DNA from: Eutypella sp. D-1
Taxonomy: Eukaryota; Ascomycota; Sordariomycetes; Xylariales; Diatrypaceae
Assembly (NCBI GenBank): GCA_023313575.1
Contig: JAJTTP010000007.1
Coordinates: forward strand, 248,001-312,000
DNA length: 64,000 nt
Direction of reading: 5' to 3'
The notes beneath the pieces are model-generated. The model worked only from the letters and a program-made list of their open reading frames with translations. It did not search any database and was not told the origin of the DNA. The position numbers and the translations under genes are program-made. Below are positions 12,336 to 23,199 of this stretch, piece after piece; position 1 is the first letter of the stretch, and each line of letters opens with the position of its first letter.

Positions 12336-12864
12336 AGAGGCAAGTCTGACATCCAGTAGGTAGCTTCGAGTCAGCAAGCATTCTTGTATTTCAATACTTA
12401 GGCTTGCTTGAGAACCCTTCTGCCCTTTTGTAATGCTTCTTGTACTTAAGTACTCATAGCTCAGCTAATGGTTCATAAATCGGAGGCTGGTTCTCGATGC
12501 CTTATTTATATGAAACCGGCCTTTCTCGCGACACAGAAAACAAATTGTATTTGCACAGAGGTCGGTCTTCCGTACTATTATCACTCAATAGCCCCCTGAT
12601 GGACAAAGACGGGCGATGGGAAGGCTTGGAGGAGGGGGGTCTTTATAGCGTGGATAGGGCGCTCTAGGGGACAACTGGTGATTAAGTTCAGGGCCCTAGC
12701 GGCAGATTACCCAATTAAACGCAATAATCGCAATACCAATCGCCCGCCACCAGGATAATTACAGTACAGCAGCCGCAACCAATGTTCAACACTTTAACTA
12801 CTTCTCCTTCTTCTCCTTGTTCACCATCATCATTCTTCTGCGCCGTACCTGATAGCTTCTGACA
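12336..12864. other. Intergenic region between the DLH/SnoaL and CCDC97-like genes
   Basis: 529 bases; it serves as 3' end of one gene and promoter of the next. The last 80 bases are C/T-rich (TTCTCCTTCTTCTCC type), a common fungal core-promoter look. Nothing else seen. Confidence 0.5.
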
Positions 12865-13883
12865 ATGAAACCGGAAGAACCCGACATGCCAATGGCAGAC
12901 GCTACGGAGGAAAACCCCCCGTCACCGACCGCCGGCGCCGCGTACGCTAAGCCGCAGCCGCGGGCCCCCAAATCGCCGGCCCATTCGGCGCAAATCCGGG
13001 TCCAGAACCGGCGCCGCGAGTGGCTCGACCGTCACCCGGAGTACCTCGACTCCATGGAACACGAGCTCGCAGGTCAGTAGTCACAGCCTCCACCCCCTTT
13101 TTTTTTATCGTTTTTTGTTTTTCCGTTGGTCGGCCATCAGCCTCTCCTTTTCTCATTTGCTTTTTCCCTGTCTCTCCCCAATCGCGCCATGTCGCGCATG
13201 AAACCTATGTATGGCCTATGCGCAAGGTATTTCCAGAATTTAGACTTGGATGTGGAATCGTAGTTTCTCACGTGCCCGCCGACTGGCTGCCTACCTGCCA
13301 AACAGACCCCATCCTCTACGACGCCCTAATACGGCGCTTCCAGACGCCGGCGGAGCGCGAAAAGGAGGGCCGCGAGAAGGGATACTCGCGGGTGCTCGAG
13401 GTGGATCTCCTGCGCGGCGAAGCGCGGCTCACGCAGCTGGGGCGGGGCACGGACGGCGGCGATGGCGGCCCGAGCGAGGCCGTCCCCGTAATCGACGAGA
13501 ACGGCGCCGTATCCGTCGCCGTCCCCGCGCCCGCGGCCCAGGACCAGGATGCCTTCATTCGGGAGTACGCGGCGGGGGCGGGGACGACGGTGGGTCCGGG
13601 TCCGATTCCGGGTCCGGAGTCCAGGGAGCAGGGCCGCGATCGCTGGAACGACTTCTTGCGCCGCCGGTTCGTGCTTGGCCGCGACGAGGATTTCGACTAC
13701 CGGCCCGTCGACGAGAACGACGACTACGACGCCCTGGAGCGCCGCGAGGAAGAGGATCAGTGGTTCAACGATGAGGATTCCGCGTGGGCTGGTGAGGAGG
13801 GCGGTGGCGGTGGCGGTGATGGCGGTGGTTTGGGCGCGCACGATAGGAAGCTCGAAGGGGAGACGGGTATACAGGACTTCTAG
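12865..13883 (+). CDS. CCDC97-like (DUF2052) protein, two exons
   Basis: Exons 12865-13072 and 13306-13883, with a 233-bp intron (GTCAGT...ACAG), give 261 residues. After a Pro/Ala-rich start comes QNRRREWLDRHPEYLDSMEHE, then from exon 2 DPILYDALIRRFQTPAERE, GYSRVLEVDLLRGEARL, FLRRRFVLGRDEDFDY and an acidic ENDDYDALERREEEDQWF block. This order (basic helix, disposition of LYD...RRFQ, DEDFDY-x-x-VDEN) fits the C-terminal CCD97 family. Animal CCDC97 associates with the SF3B part of the U2 snRNP, so a nuclear splicing role is plausible by homology only. The tail is a Gly-rich run followed by HDRKLEGETGIQDF. The middle (about residues 120-160) is low-complexity and the region is GC-rich. The intron is long for this genome but is the only join that restores the ELAD-PILYD reading. 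Confidence 0.72.
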
Positions 13884-16800
13884 GGGATGACGGGATCTGC
13901 ACCAGTTCTGGTATACTTACTCGGTTACAACTACGAAATCGATGATCTTACTATTCTGAGGAAATGGAACTACTCCGGAGGACCGAAGAAGCCCTCAAAC
14001 ACTAACTACCTCGAGCCGAATCACGGTCCTACGATCTAAAAGTCGAGATGCATATCTGCGTAGATTCCCAGCGTAGTCACGCCGCATCTAATACATCAAT
14101 AGGTCATGTGGTTTGTTCACGATCATGTTGCTGATACTCTCCATCTGAACCCCTGCGTTTCCTTTTCTTTCCTACTCTAGAGTAGGGCACTATTTATACC
14201 CATGCATGGACGAACCAACATCGTTTCGTGATTGGCCACCTCTGCCCGAGTCACATTTTATAGGGCCCCCCTCACCACGGCGGCTACTTGGTGAAGCTGG
14301 GCTTGGCTGGACAACTCTATACCGAGCCCCGGATGACGTCTTTGGCCGGGTTCGCTAGAATGCGACTGGAGTAGTATAGTCTTCACGGCGGCTTTCCATA
14401 TCAACGCCGTGTCGCGGGAGATCTTTCAGTCGAATGTAGGGGCCTGCAACTAGGTGCTTCGGGGAGGTATTATTCATTCAATCAATCTTGGGGGGGGATT
14501 AGACCAGTCCGTAGATCAAGACATGTCTGGGCCCACGAGATACTATGGAGAGAGTTTCGGCGTCAATGTTAACATGAAATGGGGGAGAGTTGGTGGTGCC
14601 CTTCGAAGCGCCTCCACATTGTACAATGCCCGTCGTGAATACGAGATTAGCATGTGGCGGCGGAGAGATCCAATCCCCTCCAACCAGCCGGACTTCAGTG
14701 AACTTATCACACCTACGGTGGCCCCTTCGAGCGGAAGCGTTGGGAGAAGACGACCAGGGGGACTTGACAGGTTGGCGAGCGGGAATGGTAACTGAGTGAA
14801 GCGGCTCTAGGTGTAAAACAATGACCGTTCCCTTTCAATGGACTGCATATGGTGTTTGCTAGGTATGTTCAATCACATGAAGAACGGCCCTTGTCCGCTC
14901 CGCACCCGCATGGATATGGATTGGCGTGGAGCCGGGCCCTTCAGGGATCTCAGTGACGGACGGGGGAGGACCCTTTATCCTGGCGTTGCCAGTTACAAGT
15001 ACATACTTATCTACCGACTGGATTCCCATGGTAAGCAACAAGCAACAAGTGAAGCAGGCATCTAGTTTGGTGGCACCAGGGTTTCTTTTTTTTCTTTTTT
15101 TCTGTGAGACGTCTCCCAATTCCTTGTGCTCGAGGATCTTTCCAGCATGTGGACGTAAGCGCTCGATGGTTTTTGTTAGTTGTCTCGACGTAGTAATCGA
15201 CTTTTTCCGCTTCCGTATATCTATAGTAGTGTACATACGGACGGAGGAACCGTTAGTTTTCTCCTAGCGGTAGATCTGGTTTCTTGGGAGATCCAGGGCC
15301 CCCCAGGGTTGCCAGGCTGCGAGGTTCAGGGCCACCCCCCCCAAAAAAACGACCGAAAGGAAACTCGGAGAGTCCAAGAATAGAAAGTCGCGACTCGGTG
15401 CACTCGCGAATAATAGACCGGGGATACCCTCCATGTTGGTTGAGGCTTCAGGTGCAGCCCCCAGGGCTTCCCCCCCAACACCCTCGTCCGAGGTGGACTT
15501 TCAGCGCGGTTAAAAGCCGTGGCGGCGGTATCTCAAGACTTTGCTGCCCGACGTAATTGCGGTATGGGCTGGAGTACCCGATACCTCTTAATTCTTGGGT
15601 GCCTTTGAGGGGGCTGGGTAACCAATCAGGGCGCTAGTGTGGCCTAGTTAGCCCTGGGGGCGGATCCGACTTTGCAACCTAATAAACCTGACCTGGCCCT
15701 TTTTCTATAGATGGTTTTTTTTCCCCCGACCAAAAGAGATGAGACACTGTGTGCTCTGGGGTTGTACGCTGTGAAAACAGCAACCTTTGCTATATAGTCT
15801 CTGCAGACAGGTTGAAATCAACCTTCGACATTCCCCTCAGATATTAGTAAACTCGATATTCTATTGACCATTCCAAGGTTTCGTTTGTGTCAGAACTTTG
15901 GAAGTTATACCACCATCCATAGTGATTCGATGTTGGTCAAGCGGGTTGGCGGTAAGGTAGCTGGTGGCAGAAGCACATACAACCAACCATGCAGATGTCC
16001 AGCACATCCTACCTAGGTACCTAGCTACACCTTGAACTGGTCATAACTAACGGAAATGTTTCGACGGGAGTATCGATGGAACTACCTACCTAGGTTGTTA
16101 AGGTAGAGGTAACGTTGACGAGAGGAACAAAAGAGGAATATCCATACCTTTCAAAATGAACATTCGTAGATATCCTACCTGAGTTAGGTGGTTTTTGAGA
16201 ATTACAACCTCGGATGACCTGATAACCTTGGGAAGGAGTATTTGAGCTCGGTGGTACTCCGTAGTCATACCTAGGTGATGAGTAGTACCTACCTGGATAA
16301 GATCCGTATGTAGCAATTGCCCCGTCCAGCCTGCACTTGCCCGCTTGCCCAAGCCTTTATACTGCTTAGGTATTACACATTTTGTGCAAAGAAACAAAAA
16401 AAACTCGGGAAGCAACCACCAATGAATTCTACTTAGGTAGGAACAGATGAAATAATACAGTGTGGATCACCTTCACAAATACGGAATACGCAATACGGGA
16501 TATGGAATAATGGTACATCCCCGGTCGACTCTCTTTTCTACTCCTAGACATTTTTTACTACTGGACAGCGCACATTATCTGTTACATACTACAAGGCACT
16601 CTTCAGGCACCACAGGCACCATAGGCAATTCCAGGCTGTGTAGTTGCCTCCCGATACCCTACGTACTTCGAATGAGAAGTAGAAGAAGAAAAAAAGAATA
16701 GCCACAGGGGGGGCTAAGGAGGTCAAGGGTGTCTTCTAGGTTTACTTTTCATCATCAGCCACCAAAGTATTCGTCTTTCGTCTTTTTCTTTGGATGAGAA

Positions 16801-17558
16801 GTAATAAAATCGTAAATGAATGCGTTGGCTCTGGCCACCACCACCACGTTCCCTCCCCATATTCGTCCATTTGGGCCACTCAAATCTCGACTTTTTATCC
16901 TTTTTTGAACTTACGATACGATTGATTTACACCGATTGTCTTTTGAAATTTCATCATCGGATATATTTTCAAATGGGGAATGACTGACCATTGACCATTG
17001 ACCATTGAGCATCGTCAATCAAGACCGCACAATAATATATCCATATGTCTATATGTCATTAGTGAGAGCGAGCTCCAGTCACCCACCCATCCACCCAGTC
17101 ATTCAATATCCATCCATTCAAGCGAGCAAGCAACCAACCAGCCAGCCAGTATATTCGATACATTCAATACGTTCAATACATTCAATCAATACCTTCAGTA
17201 TTTTCGGTGCCTTCAGTACCTTCAGCAGTACCTTGAGCAGTACCTTCAGCTCGCTGCGGTCCGCTCCGAGGCAACTCCTCCAAAAACAAGCTTAAAGCAT
17301 CAAAAAAGTTATCCATTCTCTCGCATTTTATACTTCGTACTCTACATTAGCTTCGTCACTTTACTGCTAAGCCTGCGACATTTCTGCAAACATCCGGCTT
17401 CCGGCTCTTCTTAACCAACGATTCCACCTTGTCTGGTGGGTTATAAACGCAGTCGGGCCCGCGTTGGGCTCCCATGATACCCTCCGATCCACATACCTAC
17501 ACAAACACCACTCAGTGACCCCGTACTCACTCCTCTTATTCCTCCGCCAACCAACAAA
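13884..17558. other. Intergenic region and probable 5' leader of the 908-residue gene
   Basis: About 3.7 kb without a supported gene. Open frames at 14454-14795 and 14859-15267 carry no family signal. CCTAGGTA-type palindromes cluster near 16011, 16086 and 16268. From about 16985 come short tandem motifs: three copies of a CCATTGA-like 7-mer, then ATTCAATAC and CAGTACCTT-like iterations between 17155 and 17250, in a region that also holds overlapping short upstream ORFs. The last kilobase is probably promoter plus 5' UTR. Confidence 0.5.
16983..17260 (+). repeat. Short tandem motifs in probable 5' leader (CCATTGA, CATTCAATA, CAGTACCTT types)
   Basis: Directly visible iterations: GACCATT about three times from 16983, CATTCAATA/CGTTCAATA from about 17160, and CTTCAGTAC/CAGTACCTT from about 17195. 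They lie 300-575 bases before the ATG of the next gene, so they are probably in its promoter or 5' UTR. No function can be read from the sequence. Confidence 0.6.
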
Positions 17559-20285
17559 ATGGGTGCGAAGGATCGGGATGAGGCCGATTCCAATCTGACG
17601 GCCGCTGCCAGCGATAGCCGTCCCCGCGAGAAGCGTACGCGTAGTACTAAGAGTGGAAGATCTAAAGAAGAGAAGGATGAACATCGCCGTCATCACGGTA
17701 GCAGTCACAAATCTTCCTCACGAAAGCACAGATCGACATCAACCCTCGAAGGTGCAGGGTCCCACCTGACTACCTCATATGTCTCTTCCTCTCACTCTCA
17801 ACGACGCCATCGAACCCGGGAAGAAAAGGAAAGGGACCGCGAGAAAAAGTCTTCTTCAATGGTCGACCTTCTTCCCGAGTTTGCTAAGACCCCGATGCCT
17901 GGAGATAATAGTAGCAGGGTCAGCTTACCTTATCCCACCTTCAGCAAGGCTCATAGCAAAGAGGATGTCGGTCTATCAAGTCGTGAGGATGTTTCCAGCA
18001 GGTCTACCCGCCGGAACCTCGATCCCATCACCCCCGAAACCACCGACTTGGGCTCCAGCATGAGAAGATCCAAATCGACTTTGAACCCCGACACCAGAAA
18101 GACAAACATAGCTACCGATGACCGGCCACCTACCCCTCCGGATACAGATCTATCCGCCGAGAAGGGACGAGGGAAGACCTCGGCATCGCGACTCAGGGAC
18201 GACTATGACAGGCCTAGCTCGAGAACGTCGGGTATATCTAGGTCGAGTTCGAGACGGGAGGACGATAGATCGAAGCTATCAGCCAAGACGAAAGCCTCTA
18301 GTCAAGCTACTTTCCTCCAGCCTCCCACTCGAGAGCCGCCTCCTCCCCCTACCGTGCAGCCGGTCGACGATGACGTGTCCCTTCTCAGTGACGACAGGAC
18401 GGCGGGGGCCCGGTCAGCTGCGACTTCTGTTCCCCCAAAGCGCTCGGTATCTACCAAAATTTCCCGGGTACCCAGCCCGATGGAAGCGGATGACTCCCCT
18501 GACTCCGTCCAGGACTCATCGCCTAAGACACCTACCGCGGCCACGCCTCAATTCCCGCCACAAGTTTTCCCAGACGAGAAGCCAGCCCAGACGCAGCGAG
18601 CGGACATTGACCGTAATGGCCGGCCCACGCCTGCAGCGACTCCCATGACCGATTTAGGTAGCCCCCCTCCACCGCCCCCTCCTCCGCCGCCTGCGCTGAA
18701 CATCCAAGACGTCCCACGCGTCGACTATTTACTCCAGCATGGTGGCCTTCCACACCCGGTGTCCAAAACTTTTCTGTCCGTCATACCTCGTCAAAATGGG
18801 ACGCGGCCGTCTAACCCACCACTGGTCGGCGCTGATACACTCTTTGCGCCGTTTTTCAACCTGCTGGATCAATACCAGCACGTTATTCAGAGACAGGGTT
18901 CAGTAGCAGTCGCAACAGGTCACAAGTCAGTTGCTCGCCGTCTTCTCGATCGATTAGAAGACGTGTTTTCCAGGGACCTGCCAGAGGAAGGATGCACTTG
19001 TATCATGTGCGAGAGATCGCCAGAGGATCACCGAGGGCTGGGCTGGGGTGAAGTATTGGAGCAAGTTGGGGGGCGCACCGAGTTACCGTCGTGGCCGCCG
19101 TTCGACTTGGCCAATCTTGGGGTTAATGCTGCGGAATTAGCCGCAGATGTGCCCCCAAGGCCAGCATCGCCAGTCAATCTCGATCCCGACATCGCAGAGG
19201 AATTTAGAGACCATTACCTACGACAGTCTAAGAAGGTTAGATCGGCTGTCGACAAATGGATGAACAACTGTGCCGAAGCACCGCCTCCGTCGGATGTTGA
19301 TGATGAGACCCTAGGATTCGCCATGCTGACGAGTCTCGAACAAGAGGAGAGGCCGTATTTCAACTCCTTGCTGTCTGGTTCCCGGGAAATCCAGCCTGCT
19401 GTCAGAGCTCCGACGCCCATGCGAAAACACCGATCGGACTTCCTTGTCAAGACCGGCCTAGCACTCCAACGCCTGTACAAATTGCCGCAGGTCCCTCGTG
19501 ATGCCGAGACAGCGATGCACCTGGTCAAGAACCCCTCACTGCACGACCTTCTCAGCACCATTTCTGATATCAGCCCCCAAGAGTGGGAGATACTGATCTC
19601 TGGTCGGTTCGACGGATTCCTGTGGTCTGGAGCCGACGCTGGTGAAGCCAGCACCGCCATGGGCGACAATGCGCAGTCTCGAGGAGCCACACCTGCCAAC
19701 GGCTACTTCTCACCACCGCCTTCCCGAGGCCCGATGACGCCAGGCATGCGCCAAACACCGGGTCTTGGTGCTTCGCGAAACACGACACCTTTCTCTGGTA
19801 TGTTTTCTCGCGGAACTACGCCGGCATCATTTGTCTCCATGTCGTCAGCAGCTCCTGGCAACCGACAGCCCGTGTCGTACGATGAAGAGGTCGAGGTGGC
19901 AGTGCTGAGTGAGGTGGAGCGGGAGATCTACCAGGGCATGGAGGCTTTGGAAGACGCATTCGAGAAGCTGCACCAGCGGGCCGAAACAGTACGCAACGCG
20001 CTCCGGCAGCGCAATGCCGGCCTTTCCATGAGTATGCAGAGCCGTCGGGCGGGTCGTATCGATGTCCTGCCGCACTCAGGTGGGTCGTACGGTTACGAGC
20101 GGCCCGCATGGGCTATGGGTGAGGATGATGACGGCCATAGCGAAAGTGATTGGGGTGGTGATGATTTCTCTATCGCGCCGGAAGATTCGGCCAGCAATGT
20201 CGCTAGTAACCGACATCGGCGACCGAAGAGAAGGAACGAGCGCCGGACGCCTGCTCCTATCGAGGAAGGCGACGAGGAGAATTGA
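17559..20285 (+). CDS. Conserved-type fungal protein of unknown function, 908 residues, single exon
   Basis: One uninterrupted frame starting in a good context (CAACAAAATGGG). Residues 1-100 are Ser/Arg/His/Lys-rich with many SR, RS and KSS units, resembling a nuclear, heavily phosphorylated disordered region. A short DLLPEFAKTPMPGDNSSRVS block follows, which looks like a conserved motif. After a second disordered stretch comes a ten-proline run (about residues 370-380), then VDYLLQHGGLPHPVSKTFLS and a structured middle with CTCIMCERSPEDHRGLGWGE (Cys479, Cys481, Cys484) and LPSWPPFDLANLG. A helical, probably coiled-coil segment lies around 775-830 (EVEREIYQGMEALEDAFEKL), and the C-terminus ends in basic then acidic residues. 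The three clustered cysteines could bind metal, but no fourth ligand is obvious. I do not recognise a characterised function. Confidence is high that it is a gene. Confidence 0.83.
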   Translation: MGAKDRDEADSNLTAAASDSRPREKRTRSTKSGRSKEEKDEHRRHHGSSHKSSSRKHRSTSTLEGAGSHLTTSYVSSSHSQRRHRTREEKERDREKKSSSMVDLLPEFAKTPMPGDNSSRVSLPYPTFSKAHSKEDVGLSSREDVSSRSTRRNLDPITPETTDLGSSMRRSKSTLNPDTRKTNIATDDRPPTPPDTDLSAEKGRGKTSASRLRDDYDRPSSRTSGISRSSSRREDDRSKLSAKTKASSQATFLQPPTREPPPPPTVQPVDDDVSLLSDDRTAGARSAATSVPPKRSVSTKISRVPSPMEADDSPDSVQDSSPKTPTAATPQFPPQVFPDEKPAQTQRADIDRNGRPTPAATPMTDLGSPPPPPPPPPPALNIQDVPRVDYLLQHGGLPHPVSKTFLSVIPRQNGTRPSNPPLVGADTLFAPFFNLLDQYQHVIQRQGSVAVATGHKSVARRLLDRLEDVFSRDLPEEGCTCIMCERSPEDHRGLGWGEVLEQVGGRTELPSWPPFDLANLGVNAAELAADVPPRPASPVNLDPDIAEEFRDHYLRQSKKVRSAVDKWMNNCAEAPPPSDVDDETLGFAMLTSLEQEERPYFNSLLSGSREIQPAVRAPTPMRKHRSDFLVKTGLALQRLYKLPQVPRDAETAMHLVKNPSLHDLLSTISDISPQEWEILISGRFDGFLWSGADAGEASTAMGDNAQSRGATPANGYFSPPPSRGPMTPGMRQTPGLGASRNTTPFSGMFSRGTTPASFVSMSSAAPGNRQPVSYDEEVEVAVLSEVEREIYQGMEALEDAFEKLHQRAETVRNALRQRNAGLSMSMQSRRAGRIDVLPHSGGSYGYERPAWAMGEDDDGHSESDWGGDDFSIAPEDSASNVASNRHRRPKRRNERRTPAPIEEGDEEN

Positions 20286-20993
20286 GTCCAAGTGGTATGA
20301 AGAAAAAAGAAGAAAAATCAACCTCGGGAAAACGAGCAACTTAATTCTATACGGCTGGTATACTGCAATACCATATACAGCACATGACACGCATATGCGC
20401 ATACATGCGTACGACGATTACGATTGAACGAACGAATGCTTTACGGATACCACTTGGAAGCTGATTTTATATCTCCCGTTCAATATGCCACGCAGTGCTT
20501 TCTTGCTCGCGGCTTTTATCTGCTTTGTACCTGCCAACGAAAGGCAAGTGAGCTAGCAAGCAAGGAGAGGATGGTTGAAATGGATAGCTGAGCATTGGAT
20601 GATGGACGAACGGATTCATGGATTGATGAAGGGACGAGCATATTGCGCAAAAAAGGAGATACCAGAAAAAAAGGGAACCTGGTGCATTTTCGTCATTTCA
20701 GGGTTGGTGATTTTTCGTATTCTGGAGCAGATGACCTACATATGTCGCATTGTAATTGGTGTGCTTTCCCCCCCCCCTTTTCGCGCTCTCAGGATACCTA
20801 GGTAGAAAACCTTATATTGCAACATTTGCCTGAATGGCGTACCGCGTACACGTTACTCGTAGGCTTTAAATGCCCTCTCTTGGCCTCACTTCTTCTGGGT
20901 CGACAACCATTATTTGCATCTTTGTGACCATTATGGTATTATGAATTGACTACGTAGACATGCTGAGTAAGGTTTGCTAGTAGTAAAAACACA
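20286..20993. other. Intergenic region between convergent genes
   Basis: 3' flank of the 908-residue gene and of the FAR1-like fragment on the other strand. A CCTAGGTA palindrome lies near 20797. No gene supported. Confidence 0.5.
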
Positions 20994-21560
20994 TCAATCA
21001 CCCCTTCCTCCCGATGCCCCGCTCCCGCCGCCCCCTTGTGAAGAAGAAGGCTCCCCCTCCGCGGTACCTTCCCGCTGGCGCTGCTGGGTCCGGACCCGCT
21101 GGCACTGATTATACACGTCCTTCTTCACCGTCGCTACGAAGGGGCATTGTTGGCGTTGGCTTCGCCGCGGCGGAGGTGGGGGTTCGTTACCATTGCTCTT
21201 GCGCCGCCGCCCTCGCACCCCCCACGTTCCCGTGGTCGCAGTATAGGTAGTAACGTGTTGGCCGCCCGTTCCGCTCGTTCGCCGCGTTCTGCTTGACGAG
21301 CCGGTAGCCCCTGTATGTGCGCGCGAACCGGTTCAAAGAGTCCTTTAGCGAGTCCATGGACTCGCATGGTTCCCCGCCGTCTGGCCCGCCTTCTGGCGGT
21401 AGCGGCAGGTACTGGAGCCGATTTATGGACCTTTTTTTTCTCTGCTGCTGCTGCTGCTCAGAGGCAAAGAGATAAGGCCCTTGGAAGGTTTGGTCCTGGG
21501 TTTTGTCTGTGGAGGTGGCGGCGAGGCGATAATAGTGAGTGGAGAGGTTGTTGCTAGATG
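20994..21560 (-). pseudogene. FAR1-like DNA-binding-domain gene fragment with frameshift(s)
   Basis: On the minus strand an ATG at 21357 opens SMDSLKDSLNRFARTYRGYR, then RPTRYYLYCDHGNVGG, matching the first half of fungal FAR1/WRKY-GCM1-like zinc-binding domains. That frame stops at 21187. The expected second half, VRGRRRKSNGN ... QCPFVATVKKD (basic stretch, then Cys), continues in another frame down to 20994. The switch falls exactly on a run of six C (21218-21223). The first frame is open upstream to about 21560 with family-like LQYLPLPPEGG but no ATG. A second switch at the T8 run 21432-21439 would connect it to an ATG-initiated frame starting at 21617. Either assembly errors at homopolymers or a decaying gene explains this. 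The domain is shared with Mutator-like transposase derivatives. No neighbouring transposase is visible. Confidence 0.5.
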
Positions 21561-21617
21561 TGTGTATAGTTTAATGAGCGTTGAGGCTTGTGGTTTATGA
21601 TTGCTGATAATGCCCAA

Positions 21618-23199
21618 GTCTATTTACCAATCCCTGATATTAAGTGTATCTCTCATATGGGATGTATGACGTTCAAGCTGTGCGTGTCACGTGTAGGGCT
21701 AGCGGGAACAGAAATGGGCTGTAATTGGGTTGCTGCTGAGATGCGAGATGACATCCGTTTACCCTGAGATACAGTGGTCCTTATGCAAGCGCAGTAGTTG
21801 TTGCACCCGACCTAGCAATACTGTGCGGAAGGTAATTGAAGTTTCAGGCGATATGGTGGAAGTCGCTGAGATCGTCGTTCTGTTTGTTCCTCAGCAGCGG
21901 TTAAATTATGTACAGGTAAATGGGAACCTTCAACAAGAGGGTTAGGATTACAACTTCGTTTTGGGGCCGTAGGGAAATTCCATTTAGGATCTGTCCCACT
22001 TTCCATCAGCTCATCAGTGCAGCTGACGTTTACATCCCTTCAATAAATCCGAAAGTACGGCGAGCCGCGTAACAGCTGATAAGTTCAGAGATACAGCCTC
22101 TTTAGAGTTGTGGTTTAAAGCTCCAATACGTTGAAGAGCAATAGGGCACTAACAGTCATATACTTCTACGAGACTCTATTGTAAGCAGGGTGCTTCATTC
22201 TGTTGAGCTACTGCCATAGACCACGACGACTGCCTAGTACCACTCACCTACGCCACTTTTTATTATTACAACTACTATCACGACTCCTAATAATATAATA
22301 TTGCCCGTCAATGACATTTTGAAATGAATGAAATGTATTGTGAAATTCAACTGTGGCGTAGAAATACGAATGTTTGTGAGCAATACTTTACCTATGGCAG
22401 TAGTGGGAGGAGTAATAATAGTGGTGGAGGCAATGGCGATAGGTGGTGTATGGAGTAACGGAGACATATACTTCAGTAGGCATGCATTTACCTACTAAGT
22501 AATCTTAGCCAACCAGCTGAGCAGACGGTTATACCGGGACTTTTTATAAGTACCTAGGTAGGCACCTGCCTACCTAGGTAGGTAGGGAACCTTTTAAAAT
22601 AATTCTAGGGGTTATCTGTATTATAGTCCAAAAATTGGGCGGCAGCGAGCGTGGTGGTTATGTACAATCCCCTAGCCTTGGGAGTTGAACCGTTTTCTAG
22701 AATCACCCATAACTCCGCTAGCCCTTGGAACGGAAGGCACTGTATCTAGTTTCTTCCATCTTCATCTCCATGGCTCACTCACTTGATAGAGCCTAATGAC
22801 CTCATCAGTTCCACTATACACACTTTTGCGATGCCCGTGCCCGATATATATCATCAGGCTGGATGTACCACCCCCAGACCAAATGCATGTCTCGGCATGT
22901 TAGATCCTTGCCCAATCGCTACCAAATATCAAATCATTGATTCGTTGACTCCTGGATATGTTTCGCTTACAGCGTTCATCCTCCAGAATCCTTCATTGCT
23001 GCTTAAGAAAAAAAAATGCCATCAAAGTCATTGGCCCCTAGACGGGTTCCTCGCCTTAACTACAGCGCTGGTGGCTAGTGAACGTTCGTAGGCGAAATCT
23101 CGGTACTACCATGAATAGACAGAAGGAAATTCGCGAGTAGATGAGTAATTCAAGATCAAAAATACTGCCCCCAACACGCACACACGTTCTCTCTTGTGT
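21618..23199. other. Intergenic region with a strong inverted repeat
   Basis: About 1.6 kb with no supported gene. It contains the 30-bp CCTAGGTA inverted repeat at 22551-22580 (listed separately). A B-box-like string near 22685 was examined and does not fold as a tRNA. Confidence 0.5.
22551..22580. repeat. 30-bp perfect inverted repeat built on CCTAGGTA
   Basis: Arms 22551-22564 and 22567-22580 are exact reverse complements (TACCTAGGTAGGCA against its complement) with a 2-base spacer. Each arm itself contains the self-complementary TACCTAGGTA. This is the strongest member of a dispersed family of such palindromes in the window. Confidence 0.9.

Noticed and set aside
13326..13841. 171-codon antisense frame over the CCDC97-like gene
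   Set aside because: GC-rich mirror of the coding exon; no independent support.
14454..15556. Series of 75-125 codon frames on both strands
   Set aside because: They overlap each other, lack motifs and good starts, and sit in sequence with homopolymers typical of intergenic DNA.
22621..22760. Possible tRNA on the minus strand (GGTTCAACTCC resembles a B box)
   Set aside because: The flanking bases cannot form the T stem or acceptor stem.
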